Shown one piece after another: positions 8,921-17,887 of a stretch of DNA of 64,000 bases (within the stretch, counting starts at the first letter, position 1; every line of letters starts with the position of its first letter). The position numbers and the translations under genes are program-made. The stretch spans positions 248,001 through 312,000 of the forward strand of contig JAEWJT010000020.1 in the NCBI GenBank assembly GCA_023386345.1. The letters are read 5' to 3'. This DNA is from Bacillota bacterium (GTDB taxonomy: Bacteria; Bacillota; Clostridia; Tissierellales; Sedimentibacteraceae). Below the pieces are notes generated by a model. That model had not been told where the DNA came from. It saw only the letters and a list, made by a program, of their open reading frames with translations, and ran no database searches.

Positions 8921-9135
8921 TTAACATAGAGGAATTATTTGTAATTATTGTTAAAATGGTAAAATATCAAAGTTAATTTCATTTACTTACTATAGAATTT
9001 AACTTGATATTTTTATAAAATTAATATAAAGTCATTATTTGTAAAAATATATTGCTAAATACAAAAAATAGTATATAATATATCAGTATCTCTAAAATCA
9101 AAGAAAAAGAACACAGAAGAGAAAGGTTGAAATAA

Positions 9136-10107
9136 ATGAATGAGATTTATAAAAATATTTATCAAATAGATGTAACACTTCCAAAGAGTCCGTTGAAGCT
9201 TTTACACTCTTATATTATAAGAGGTGAGGATAGAAACCTTATAATAGATACAGGCTTTAATGACCCAAAATGCAAGGATGATTTATTCAGGGCGTTATAT
9301 GAGCTTGGAATTGACCTTGATTATACCGACATATTTTTAACACATTCTCACGCAGATCACAGCGGGTTGGTGTGCAGCCTGCTTACAGGTAAAAATAAAG
9401 TATATTGCAGCGATATAGACGGAACTATTATGAATGAAATTCTAAGCGATAAGCTAAAAGATATGGTAAACGTAAATCTTGACATAAGCTCAACACCTGC
9501 TGAGAGAAGATTAGACTATAAAAATCACCCTGCAATGGTGTTTATAATGGATAATGTTATTGACTATAAACCTGTAAGAGAGGGAGATGTAATTGGAGTA
9601 GGCGAATATAAATTCAAGGTTATAGATTTGCCGGGACATACTCCGGGACAATGTGGATTATATGAGGAAAATCATAAAATATTGTTTTGCGGAGACCATA
9701 TTTTAAATAAAATTACGCCAAATATTATATTTTGGAATTTTGAAGAGGACTCTCTTCAAATATATAAAAATAGCCTTGAAAAGGTAAGAAATATGGATGT
9801 AAAACATCTTTATTCGGCACATAGAGACATTATAGAAAATCATGTAAAAAGAATAGATGAAATTTTACTTCATCATGAAAAAAGGCTAAAAGAAATAGTT
9901 GATTTCATTGCTGATGAAAGAAAAACAGCTTATGAGATAGCACAGGCGATAACATGGGATTTTGGCGATGGAGACTTCGAAAAGTTCGGAGTTCAACAAG
10001 TATGGTTTGCAGTATCCGAGGTGCTTGCACATTTAGAACATTTAAGACACAAAGGTGTACTTGAAAAAGTAGAAGTTAATAATGAAATAAGATATAAAAA
10101 ACTGTAA
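9136..10107 (+). CDS. Metallo-beta-lactamase-fold hydrolase with C-terminal winged-helix region
   Basis: Zinc hydrolase of the MBL fold, 323 residues. The metal motif HSHADH lies at residues 70-75, followed by further ligands in the DLPGHTPGQ loop, the FCGDHIL Asp and a SAHRD His. The last 90 residues (from about DFIADERKTAYEIAQ) look like the winged-helix tail of the LACTB2-like branch, which acts on thioesters or RNA. The substrate cannot be told from sequence. It stands alone with a terminator behind it. Confidence 0.85.
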   Translation: MNEIYKNIYQIDVTLPKSPLKLLHSYIIRGEDRNLIIDTGFNDPKCKDDLFRALYELGIDLDYTDIFLTHSHADHSGLVCSLLTGKNKVYCSDIDGTIMNEILSDKLKDMVNVNLDISSTPAERRLDYKNHPAMVFIMDNVIDYKPVREGDVIGVGEYKFKVIDLPGHTPGQCGLYEENHKILFCGDHILNKITPNIIFWNFEEDSLQIYKNSLEKVRNMDVKHLYSAHRDIIENHVKRIDEILLHHEKRLKEIVDFIADERKTAYEIAQAITWDFGDGDFEKFGVQQVWFAVSEVLAHLEHLRHKGVLEKVEVNNEIRYKKL

Positions 10108-10112
10108 ATAAA

Positions 10113-10166
10113 TTTATCGGGGAATTTTAAAAATCTTTAGCTAAAGCTACTGATATTCCCCGATAA
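10113..10166. terminator. Bidirectional terminator
   Basis: TTTATCGGGGAAT (10113-10125) pairs with ATTCCCCGATAAA (10154-10166), with an inner CTTTAGCTAAAG hairpin, between the convergent MBL and mntP genes. Confidence 0.78.
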
Positions 10167-10167
10167 A

Positions 10168-10731
10168 CTAAAATTGTAAAATTCCTAAATGCTCAAGTAG
10201 TATCTTAATTCCAATAAGAATAAGGACAATTCCACCTACTAGCTCTGCCTTTGATTTATGTCTATTTCCAAAGGTATGACCTATTTTAACTCCTATTACA
10301 CTTAAAATAAATGTTATAATTCCTATAAGCGTTATTGCAGACACTATGTTTACCTTTAAAAATGCGAGAGTCATACCAATTACAAGTGCATCAACGCTTG
10401 TTGCTATAGCGAGTGTTACCATAGTTTTAAATCCAAATGAAGGATCACATTCCTCACATACTTCTCTTGATTCCTTAATCATATGAGCTCCGATTAAACC
10501 TAAAAGAGCAAAAGCAACCCAATGGTCAACATTGCTGATTAAATTTTCAAATCTAGTACCCAAGGCATAGCCGATTAAAGGCATTAAGGCTTGAAAACCT
10601 CCAAAGTATAATCCTACAATTAGTGCGTTTTTCCAGCTCATCTTTTTCATAGATAGTCCTTTACAGATTGAAACTGCAAAAGCATCCATAGATAATCCGA
10701 TAGCTATAGAGAATAATTCAAAAATTCCCAT
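10168..10731 (-). CDS. mntP: Manganese efflux pump MntP
   Basis: Six-helix membrane exporter of Mn(II), 187 residues. The true start is the ATG at 10731 ([21 protein letters not shown]), preceded by AGGAGGAAG; the frame runs 24 codons further upstream into the leader terminator and should not be used. Conserved features are the two internally repeated halves with [12 protein letters not shown] and [14 protein letters not shown], whose aspartates are essential in this family. The manganese riboswitch in the leader supports both the substrate and the identity. Confidence 0.94.
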   Translation of the reverse strand: MGIFELFSIAIGLSMDAFAVSICKGLSMKKMSWKNALIVGLYFGGFQALMPLIGYALGTRFENLISNVDHWVAFALLGLIGAHMIKESREVCEECDPSFGFKTMVTLAIATSVDALVIGMTLAFLKVNIVSAITLIGIITFILSVIGVKIGHTFGNRHKSKAELVGGIVLILIGIKILLEHLGILQF

Positions 10732-10760
10732 AATTCTTCCTCCTGTTGTAAAAATCGACA

Positions 10761-10789
10761 AATAAAAAATCAAGCATGCCGTACTTGAT
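10761..10789 (-). terminator. Regulatory terminator in the mntP leader
   Basis: Reading the minus strand, ATCAAG...CTTGAT (10789-10784 with 10774-10769) is followed by TTTTTTATTT. It lies between the Mn aptamer and the mntP ribosome site, where riboswitch-controlled termination would act. Confidence 0.82.
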
Positions 10790-10820
10790 TGAAAAATGAC
10801 CAATGTACAGCAATGCCATA

Positions 10821-10915
10821 CATAAGTCTCGTTATTTAATGTGAGCCAGATTATAATGAAAATTTATAATCAGTATGTTGACTGACAACGTCAAAACGCT
10901 AACTACTCCCTTATG
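10821..10915 (-). ncRNA. yybP-ykoY manganese riboswitch
   Basis: The minus-strand leader of mntP shows the family hallmarks: CATAAG opening P1, then GGGAGTAG, a GACGTTGTCAGTCAAC arm, the CAACATAC stretch, and the closing ACGAGACTTATG whose CTTATG pairs with CATAAG. In this class the two conserved loops bind Mn(II) and favour expression of Mn efflux genes, which is what follows here. A transcription terminator lies immediately downstream. Confidence 0.88.
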
Positions 10916-10924
10916 AACATATTC

Positions 10925-10953
10925 ATTATAAAGCAAATTAGAATAAAAATCAA
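10925..10953 (-). promoter_or_regulatory. Promoter of the mntP transcript
   Basis: Minus strand TTGATT (10953-10948), 17-base spacer, TATAAT (10930-10925), just upstream of the riboswitch. Confidence 0.78.
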
Positions 10954-11056
10954 GCTAAATTTTTTCAAAGATTGTCCGATATAATAAATATAAAGATATA
11001 AGTATTAATGCTATTTTGAAAGGTATAAACAAGATTTTCAAAGAGGAGGCAGTGTT

Positions 11057-12202
11057 TTGAAAATAGATAATAATATAAATCGTATTAATAAGGTTAATAA
11101 TCAAAACTTTATACCAAATTCCAAACAAGATGTTAAGAACGATGTAAATATTTCTGATAATTTTGATATATCAACCTTTGACTTAGAATCTATAGATTAT
11201 GAAAAACTGACAAAATCAACACTTGAAACCTTGAGTAAGAATTATAAGAATGTAAATATTTACATATTAAATCAGGGCAGCACTAAGGATATTAAAAATC
11301 TTGCTTCTAATTTAGGAAATGGCAAGCATCTTGTTATTTCTAAGGACTTTATTGATAAAATGGGAAGCAGCGAGGAGGCTTACACTAGAGGCAAAGCAAT
11401 AATAGAAAAAACCATAGAATCCTTGTCAAACTCTGATTTAGAGCTTAAACACGGGCTTAAATTGGTTGGAGCAGTTATTGATGATAAATCAATAACTTTT
11501 TGGACAGGCTATGAAAAGTATGATATGAGTAAATTAGAGAATAGCGGTTTGAAAACTTCACAAAATGATTTTCTAGACTCAATTAAAACTCTTGAAAGGC
11601 AAGGAGAGGAATTAAACAAGAAGCTAAAAAGCATGAGGAAATCTTCAAGCCTTAAAACTCCTATAGATGTTTATTCAAAGCTTGCAAGTGCTAAGAGCAG
11701 ACCAGAGGTAATGAGTGTGGTTTCAATGGCTAGAGCAAATATAGCTAAGCTTAAAAACTCGCTTAAGGACAGTAGCGATAGTGAAAAAATAAAAATTAAA
11801 GCAATGATAAATCAGCTAGAAAAAGCCATAACGAGATCATATAGAAAAATTAAGGATTTAACAAACGAAGAAAGTCTAGCACATGGAAGAAAGTCGGCCG
11901 AGATTAAAGAGAAAAGAAGATTAGCAGAGCATAAAAATGAAGAGCTAAATAGAAGAAGAACTATAAGGCGTATAAGAGAAAAAGCACAGATGGATGAGGC
12001 AAATCCTCTATACTATTATCCGCAAATGTTTCTAAATAAAAAGGATGAGGATGAGGAAAGCAAATCTTCTATACAAACTATTGATACATCAGGCATAGCT
12101 CCAGCAATAAGTGCAGATACTATCAGCACGCCGGCAGTTGCAGTACCAGCACCGCAAAGTGTAGAAATTACAGTTATGCCATCTGTTAATATATCATTGT
12201 AA
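11057..12202 (+). CDS. Hypothetical protein with coiled-coil region
   Basis: 381 residues from a TTG start with GAGGAGG 7 bases upstream. I do not recognise the family. The N-terminal 50 residues are rich in Asn and Asp. Residues about 55-170 look globular, with a predicted beta strand (NVNIYILNQG) and a KLVGAVIDDKSITFWTGYEKY segment. Residues about 175-310 are charged and helical (coiled-coil-like, many K/E/R). The last 40 residues are low-complexity S/T/P/V-rich. No signal peptide or membrane segment. It has its own terminator and is probably monocistronic and cytoplasmic; function unknown. Confidence 0.8.
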   Translation: MKIDNNINRINKVNNQNFIPNSKQDVKNDVNISDNFDISTFDLESIDYEKLTKSTLETLSKNYKNVNIYILNQGSTKDIKNLASNLGNGKHLVISKDFIDKMGSSEEAYTRGKAIIEKTIESLSNSDLELKHGLKLVGAVIDDKSITFWTGYEKYDMSKLENSGLKTSQNDFLDSIKTLERQGEELNKKLKSMRKSSSLKTPIDVYSKLASAKSRPEVMSVVSMARANIAKLKNSLKDSSDSEKIKIKAMINQLEKAITRSYRKIKDLTNEESLAHGRKSAEIKEKRRLAEHKNEELNRRRTIRRIREKAQMDEANPLYYYPQMFLNKKDEDEESKSSIQTIDTSGIAPAISADTISTPAVAVPAPQSVEITVMPSVNISL

Positions 12203-12241
12203 AGTATTTACAATATTTTTATAATAAGAACTGATATTAAT

Positions 12242-12290
12242 ACCCAGTAGCAAATTAACATATAATTTGCTACTGGGTCTATTTATTTTT
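12242..12290 (+). terminator. Intrinsic terminator
   Basis: ACCCAGTAGCAAATT (12242-12256) pairs perfectly with 12264-12278, followed by CTATTTATTTTT. The stem resembles those at 15349 and 31720. Confidence 0.88.
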
Positions 12291-12445
12291 GATTAATTTG
12301 AAAGTAGCTAAATTACGACTATTTTGTGTATTTTATACAATAATTTTAAACAAGGCAAATAATTATATGTATAAAAAAGACTCAAAATTCTCAATAATAA
12401 TAATTGACTAAAATAAAAAAATATGATACCATGACATTAAATTGC

Positions 12446-12477
12446 ATTTAAAATAAATATAATTTAAAATAAATATA
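12446..12477 (+). promoter_or_regulatory. Tandem 16-base repeat before a MarR-ABC operon
   Basis: ATTTAAAATAAATATA occurs twice back to back (12446-12461, 12462-12477), 40 bases before the MarR start. It includes TATAAT-like sequence and may be the promoter/operator region; I cannot place a convincing -35. Nothing else is seen in the 315-base gap besides the terminator. Confidence 0.4.
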
Positions 12478-12517
12478 TATTTGTGAGTTACATAAAATTA
12501 ATGGAGGTATGAAAATA

Positions 12518-12964
12518 ATGAGTTTTAGTCAGTTTAAATCAGAATTAATAGACTCTATCCTTTTAGTTAAAGCAGGAATTCAGAAGATTATAGACCCGAT
12601 TGCTAAATCTGAGGGACTTACAGCTATACAATTGTATGTGTTATTTAACGTTTGTAATGGAAATATCAGTACTGTGGGTGGACTTTCAAGAGATTTTGGA
12701 GTAAATCAAGGAAATGTTTCTACATTATGCAAGGATTTAGAGAAGATGGGACTAATCACTCGAACTCGCAATTCTAATGATGAAAGAGTTGTAAATATAG
12801 AGATTACACCAAAAGGAAGGGAGCTTGTAAAAAGATTTGATAAAAAAATTGATGATTTAGAAAATAGATTTAGTAATATTTCTGAAGAACAAATTGAAAC
12901 TATTGTCAAAGGAATTAAAGAATTTAGTGAACTGTTGAAAGAGCTAGAAAGGAAAAGTGAATAA
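12518..12964 (+). CDS. MarR-family transcriptional regulator
   Basis: 148 residues, with the recognition helix VNQGNVSTLCKDLEKMGLI and wing motif RNSNDERVVNIEITPKGRE. The start at 12518 leaves 9 bases after GGAGGT; the ATG at 12509 abuts that site. Its stop is 2 bases from the start of the fused ABC transporter, so the two are one operon and the regulator probably controls the exporter in response to an exported compound. Confidence 0.87.
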   Translation: MSFSQFKSELIDSILLVKAGIQKIIDPIAKSEGLTAIQLYVLFNVCNGNISTVGGLSRDFGVNQGNVSTLCKDLEKMGLITRTRNSNDERVVNIEITPKGRELVKRFDKKIDDLENRFSNISEEQIETIVKGIKEFSELLKELERKSE

Positions 12965-12966
12965 TA

Positions 12967-15327
12967 ATGCTAGAATTAAAAAATATAAAGAAAACCTATA
13001 CAGTAGGAGATATAAAAACTAAGGCCTTAGATGGAATTGATATTGCCTTTCGTGACAAAGAATTTGTGGCGATTTTAGGAGTATCCGGAAGCGGAAAAAC
13101 CACATGTTTAAATATAGTCGGAGGCTTAGACAGATATGACAGCGGAGAAATGATTATAAAAGGAAAAAATACTAAAGATTTTAAAGATGTAGATTGGGAT
13201 GCTTATAGAAATCATTCCATAGGCTTTGTTTTCCAGAATTATAATCTTATATCTCATATAAGCATCGTTGATAATGTTGAATTAGGTATGACTTTGGGAG
13301 GAATATCAAAGTCTGAACGAAACAAGAAAGCTATTGAGATTTTAAAAAGAGTAGGCTTAGGAGATCATCTACATAAAAAGCCAAATCAATTGTCAGGTGG
13401 TCAAATGCAAAGAGTTGCAATCGCAAGAGCTTTGACTAACGAGCCGGAAATCCTGCTTTGCGATGAACCTACCGGAGCATTAGACAGCCAAACAAGTATT
13501 CAAATTATGGATTTGATAAAGGAGATTTCACGCGAAAGATTAGTAATTATGGTAACACATAATCCTGAAATAGCTAATCAATACGCAGATAGAATAGTAA
13601 GATTTCAAGATGGGAAAATAGTTTCTGACAGTAATCCATATAATGAAAATGGTCAAAAATATAAATTCAGTTTAAAAAGAACGAGTATGAGCTTCTTAAC
13701 TGCTTTAAAACTGTCTTTTAATAACATTAAAACTAAGAAAGGAAGAACATTTCTTACAGCTTTTGCTTCCAGTATTGGTATAATTGGTATTGCTGTCATT
13801 TTAAGTCTTTCAACCGGATTTCAAACTAAAATTGATGAATTCCAAAGCAATGCAATGAATGAATTTCCAATCATGATTTCCCAAGGTAAAATGCAAGTTG
13901 ATGCTGAAAGTATGAAAGATATGAGAGCTCAAATGATGGGAAAAAGAGAGTATGTTGATTCAGATGAGGTTTTCTTGTATGATCCGGCAGAAATGAACGT
14001 AATACATCATAACATTTTAGAAGAGGAATTTATAGAGTATATTAATAATGTAGATCCATCTATTGCCAGCGGTATTGGCTATGTCCGCGTAACAAATATG
14101 AATTTACTAAGAAAAACAGATGACAAAATAGCCCCTGTGAGCATCACATCGGGTGTGATGAGTATGGCTTCCGGCTCTATGGGAGGCAATATGTCAAGTA
14201 TGTCTAATATGAGCAACATGGCGTTGTCCTCATATCCGATTGAAACAAACAAAGATGGAAAGAAATATTTAGAAAAAAATTATGAATTAGTTTATGGTGA
14301 ATATCCTAAGAATGAATTTGAATTAGTATTAGTTGTAAATACAAGAAACAAAATTAGCTTTCAAACTTTAAAAGACCTAGGATTTGATACGGATAATGTA
14401 GAAAGTATTAAATTTGCTGATATTGTAGGAACTGAATTTAAACTTATAAATAATAATGATTATTATGAAAAAACACAGTTTGGAACGTACTTACCAAGCA
14501 GCGATTATTCTAAGATGTATAATTCAGAAAATAGCAGAACTTTGAAAATAAGCGGTATTGTCAGACAAGACAAGGAAAGTGATGTTGCACTTTTAGCTCC
14601 TGGACTTGCCTATAGTGATAAGCTGCTGCAAGTAGTTATAGATGACAACATAGAATCTGATATTGTCAAATCTCAAAAAGAAGCTAGTCATAATATTATG
14701 ACAATGCAAGAAATAAACCCCGAAGAAAAAGAATCGTTTATATCATATTTAGGCGGCAGCAATAAACCTATCGTGGTAATGATATATCCTAATGGTTTTG
14801 AAGAAAAAGACTTACTTACACAATATTTAGATGACTACAACAAAGGTAAAGCAAAAGAGGATCAAATAGTTTATACCGACCTTGCTTCAACTATATCCTC
14901 AATGAGTGGCGGAATTATGGATGCAATAACTATTGTTTTAATATCATTTGCGGCTATATCATTAGTTGTAAGCCTTATTATGATAAGCATCATCACTTAT
15001 GTATCAGTATTGGAAAGAACAAAAGAAATAGGTATTTTAAGAGCTTTGGGTGCGAGAAAAAAAGATATAACACGTGTTTTTGACGCAGAGACATGTATTC
15101 TTGGAGTTTTCTCCGGAACTTTAGGTGTAGTAATTGCCTATCTTTTAACTTTCCCAACAAATTCAATTATTTATAATTTGACGGAATTAAAAAATGTATC
15201 AAATCTTCAGCTTATACACGCAGTCGGATTAGTTGCTTTAAGCACAGTATTGACAATGCTGGGTGGTCATATTCCTGCTAAAATGGCTTCCAGAAAAGAT
15301 GCTGTTGAAGCATTAAGAAGTGAATAA
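12967..15327 (+). CDS. MacB-type ABC transporter, ATPase fused to FtsX permease
   Basis: 786 residues. The N-terminal ATPase (about 1-225) has Walker A GVSGSGKTT, signature LSGGQMQR, Walker B LLCDEPTGALD and an H-loop His (VTHNP). A membrane segment near 255-280 is followed by a roughly 370-residue extracytoplasmic region, then three C-terminal helices of the FtsX/MacB permease (about 650-780) with the ERTKEIGILRALGARKKDI motif. This type exports peptides, antibiotics or lipids by mechanotransmission. The extracytoplasmic part contains an unusual Met/Ser/Gly-rich stretch near residues 395-418. It is translationally close to its MarR regulator. Confidence 0.9.
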   Translation: MLELKNIKKTYTVGDIKTKALDGIDIAFRDKEFVAILGVSGSGKTTCLNIVGGLDRYDSGEMIIKGKNTKDFKDVDWDAYRNHSIGFVFQNYNLISHISIVDNVELGMTLGGISKSERNKKAIEILKRVGLGDHLHKKPNQLSGGQMQRVAIARALTNEPEILLCDEPTGALDSQTSIQIMDLIKEISRERLVIMVTHNPEIANQYADRIVRFQDGKIVSDSNPYNENGQKYKFSLKRTSMSFLTALKLSFNNIKTKKGRTFLTAFASSIGIIGIAVILSLSTGFQTKIDEFQSNAMNEFPIMISQGKMQVDAESMKDMRAQMMGKREYVDSDEVFLYDPAEMNVIHHNILEEEFIEYINNVDPSIASGIGYVRVTNMNLLRKTDDKIAPVSITSGVMSMASGSMGGNMSSMSNMSNMALSSYPIETNKDGKKYLEKNYELVYGEYPKNEFELVLVVNTRNKISFQTLKDLGFDTDNVESIKFADIVGTEFKLINNNDYYEKTQFGTYLPSSDYSKMYNSENSRTLKISGIVRQDKESDVALLAPGLAYSDKLLQVVIDDNIESDIVKSQKEASHNIMTMQEINPEEKESFISYLGGSNKPIVVMIYPNGFEEKDLLTQYLDDYNKGKAKEDQIVYTDLASTISSMSGGIMDAITIVLISFAAISLVVSLIMISIITYVSVLERTKEIGILRALGARKKDITRVFDAETCILGVFSGTLGVVIAYLLTFPTNSIIYNLTELKNVSNLQLIHAVGLVALSTVLTMLGGHIPAKMASRKDAVEALRSE

Positions 15328-15348
15328 AAATACAATACAGTAATAAAA

Positions 15349-15389
15349 AACCCAATAGCAAATTATTAATTAATTTGTTATTGGGTTTT
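15349..15389 (+). terminator. Intrinsic terminator
   Basis: AACCCAATAGCAAATTA (15349-15365) pairs with TAATTTGTTATTGGGTT (15371-15387), followed by TTTAAAT. Its core is similar to the 12242 terminator. Confidence 0.85.
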
Positions 15390-15488
15390 AAATATCTATC
15401 CATTTAGCTTTGATTTATAAGGGGAAACTAGGAAACCCTTTAATATCAAAAGGTGTACTATCAATAATTTTTTGCAAACTAAACTATT

Positions 15489-17543
15489 TTAGCATGTTTT
15501 TCTTTTATAATGTCGTCCCTGTGTAAGTGCCCATAGAAAGTCATTGGTATACTTCTCCATATTATCAGCAGCTTCGCAGACAATTCCTGGATCTGCTTTT
15601 TGCTCGTATTTTAACAGGCTTAGCATAGCTTCCGCTTCACCGCTTAGACCGATAGTCTTGTAGTGCTTAAATGTGTCGGACAAGAAGCATTGTACATCAG
15701 GTGAACTTTTTAGAGTTTCGATGTGAGAGCCTCCAGGTATATAAATAGCGTCGTAAAAGACAGCTGCTGTAGTAGCATAAGTCTTATTACATTCTGTTTT
15801 ACAATCGTCACAGGAATTTATCATTCCTAAGTTACAGGATACAACATCAAAACAAGCATCCGCTTCAGTAAGAGCAGAGGTGACAGCATCAAATTGCTTT
15901 TTGTCAAAACCCTCTCCAATTAATATAGCGACCTTCTTTGTTTTTGGACTGTTTGCAGTATTTGCCATGCTTAGTGCAGGAGAAGAGAATGTAGTAGGAT
16001 TTTTTGCATTTGCAGGAGGGATAACCCCTAATCCTTCTGCGACCTTTTGAGACAGCTCTGGATTAACATTACCCAGCATATCAACAAGCTTTTGACGAGT
16101 ATCCTTGCTCTTGCATTTGCCAAGCTCGAAACTAAAAGCATCAATGATGTGTTTTCTTTCCCAGTCAGACATACTGTTCCAAAACATAGCTGGCTGTGTA
16201 TAATGATCTCTAAAGCTCTCGCTTCGCTCCCTTATAACATGACCATCTACCTTTTCTTGATAATTCTCAAAGTAACTTTCTCCGTCTCGGGCTGAATGAG
16301 GCTCATTTTTATTTAGCGAATTAGGATGGTAACTGGTTTGACCTACATCAATTGTCATGCGGTGCATTGCATCTCGCTGATTATTGTTGATTTTATTTAA
16401 AGGACTATTAATAGGTATCTGATGAAAATTAGGACCTCCTAAACGTGAAATTTGTGTATCCAGATAGGAGAATAGTCGCCCTTGGAGCATAGGGTCGTTG
16501 GAAAAATCAATACCTGGAACTACATTAGCCGGACAAAAAGCTACTTGTTCTGTTTCTGCAAAGAAGTTAGTTACATTTTGGGTAAGAGTCATCTTTCCAA
16601 TCCTTTGTACAGGAATTAATTCCTCAGGCCAAAGCTTTGAGCAGTCTAAAATATCAAAATCAAACTTAAACTCATCCTCTGGATTTAGTACTTGAATTCC
16701 AAGCTCAAACTCAACTTGATTACCATTTTCAATATTTTCCCAAAGGTCTCTTCGATTGAAATCAGGGTCTTTGCCAGCAATCTTTTGGGCCTCGTCCCAT
16801 ACGAGAGAGTGAACTCCTAAGATAGGACTCCAATGGAATTTTACGAATTTGAATTCACCTTCTGCATTAACTAATCTAAAGGTGTTAATACCAAATCCCT
16901 GCATCATACGATAGCTTTTAGGAACTGCTCTAGGAGACATTAGCCACATAACATTGTGCATAGTTTCAGGAGTATTAACTACAAAGTCCCAAAAGGTATC
17001 ATGTGCTGAAGCTGCCTGCGGCATTTCATTGTTAGGCTCAGGCTTTAAGGCATGTATAAGGTCAGGAAACTTAATTGCATCTTGAATAAAGAATATTGGC
17101 ATGTTATTTCCAACTATATCATAGTTTCCTTCCTGTGTATAGAACTTCACAGCAAAACCCCTGACATCTCTAACTGTATCTGCTGAACCTCTAAAGCCTG
17201 CGACAGTGGAGAAACGAACGAATACAGGTGTAACTAGCTCAGGATCGCTTAAAAAATGAGCCTTTGTCAGATGAGACATATTTTCATAGACTTGAAAATA
17301 ACCATGTGCACCAGATCCCCTAGCATGAACGACACGTTCAGGAATTCTTTCGTGGTCAAAATGTGTGACCTTTTCACGGAAAATAAAATCTTCCATCAGT
17401 GTTGGGCCTCTTTTCCCCGCCTTGAGAGCATCATCTGTGTTGCTCACACCAACACCTTGGTTTGTAGTGAGATAACCGTTGCTATGGTCAGTTTTAACTG
17501 CCTCTAGATTTAATAATTTTTGATTTATTTTTTGTTTATTCAT
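15489..17543 (-). CDS. katE: Large-subunit haem catalase with C-terminal DJ-1-like domain
   Basis: Breaks down hydrogen peroxide. At 684 residues it is of the large (clade 2, HPII) class. Catalytic His lies in VVHARGSGAHG (H73), the active-site Asn in DIVGNNMPIFF, and the haem-ligand Tyr in RLFSYLDTQ. Residues from about 535 form the DJ-1/PfpI-like flavodoxin-fold domain (KKVAILIGEGFD, YIPGGSH, GLSGEAEAM). GGAGG lies 6 bases before the ATG. Clade 2 catalases are common in aerobes and scattered in clostridia. Single gene; no clear regulator site found. Confidence 0.95.
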   Translation of the reverse strand: MNKQKINQKLLNLEAVKTDHSNGYLTTNQGVGVSNTDDALKAGKRGPTLMEDFIFREKVTHFDHERIPERVVHARGSGAHGYFQVYENMSHLTKAHFLSDPELVTPVFVRFSTVAGFRGSADTVRDVRGFAVKFYTQEGNYDIVGNNMPIFFIQDAIKFPDLIHALKPEPNNEMPQAASAHDTFWDFVVNTPETMHNVMWLMSPRAVPKSYRMMQGFGINTFRLVNAEGEFKFVKFHWSPILGVHSLVWDEAQKIAGKDPDFNRRDLWENIENGNQVEFELGIQVLNPEDEFKFDFDILDCSKLWPEELIPVQRIGKMTLTQNVTNFFAETEQVAFCPANVVPGIDFSNDPMLQGRLFSYLDTQISRLGGPNFHQIPINSPLNKINNNQRDAMHRMTIDVGQTSYHPNSLNKNEPHSARDGESYFENYQEKVDGHVIRERSESFRDHYTQPAMFWNSMSDWERKHIIDAFSFELGKCKSKDTRQKLVDMLGNVNPELSQKVAEGLGVIPPANAKNPTTFSSPALSMANTANSPKTKKVAILIGEGFDKKQFDAVTSALTEADACFDVVSCNLGMINSCDDCKTECNKTYATTAAVFYDAIYIPGGSHIETLKSSPDVQCFLSDTFKHYKTIGLSGEAEAMLSLLKYEQKADPGIVCEAADNMEKYTNDFLWALTQGRHYKRKTC

Positions 17544-17741
17544 ATGATACCTCCGTTTAGAAAATTCTATAAAGGTAGTATTATCATAAAGAGGGTAAAT
17601 TTATACATGAAGAACAGAAACTATTAATATAAAACAATAAAGGAATATTATCCTTATAATATAATAATATTGATAATAATATTAAACATTCAAACCTAGT
17701 TTAAAGCTGTAATAAAGCTCTGATATTTTAGCTTATTTGAA

Positions 17742-17776
17742 TAAACAATAAAAAAATGCAGAATAATCTGCATTTT
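17742..17776 (-). terminator. Terminator of the GGDEF-EAL/chemoreceptor transcript
   Basis: On the minus strand AAAATGCAG-N6-CTGCATTTT is followed by TTATTGTTT. The rest of the 344-base gap (17544-17887) holds the AT-rich catalase promoter region, in which I could not fix a promoter. Confidence 0.75.
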
Positions 17777-17887
17777 ATATTGTTTTATATTGAAAATTAT
17801 ATTAGACACATTTCATAGTATATTTTTATATTTTTGTTAAGTTATAAAAGTTTTATCTTTGATTTTGAAATCAATTATTCAGCTGCA

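Noticed and set aside
17654..17668. PerR-like box TTATAATATAATAAT before the catalase gene
   Set aside because: Only one half-site is exact and the region is so AT-rich that such matches are expected by chance.
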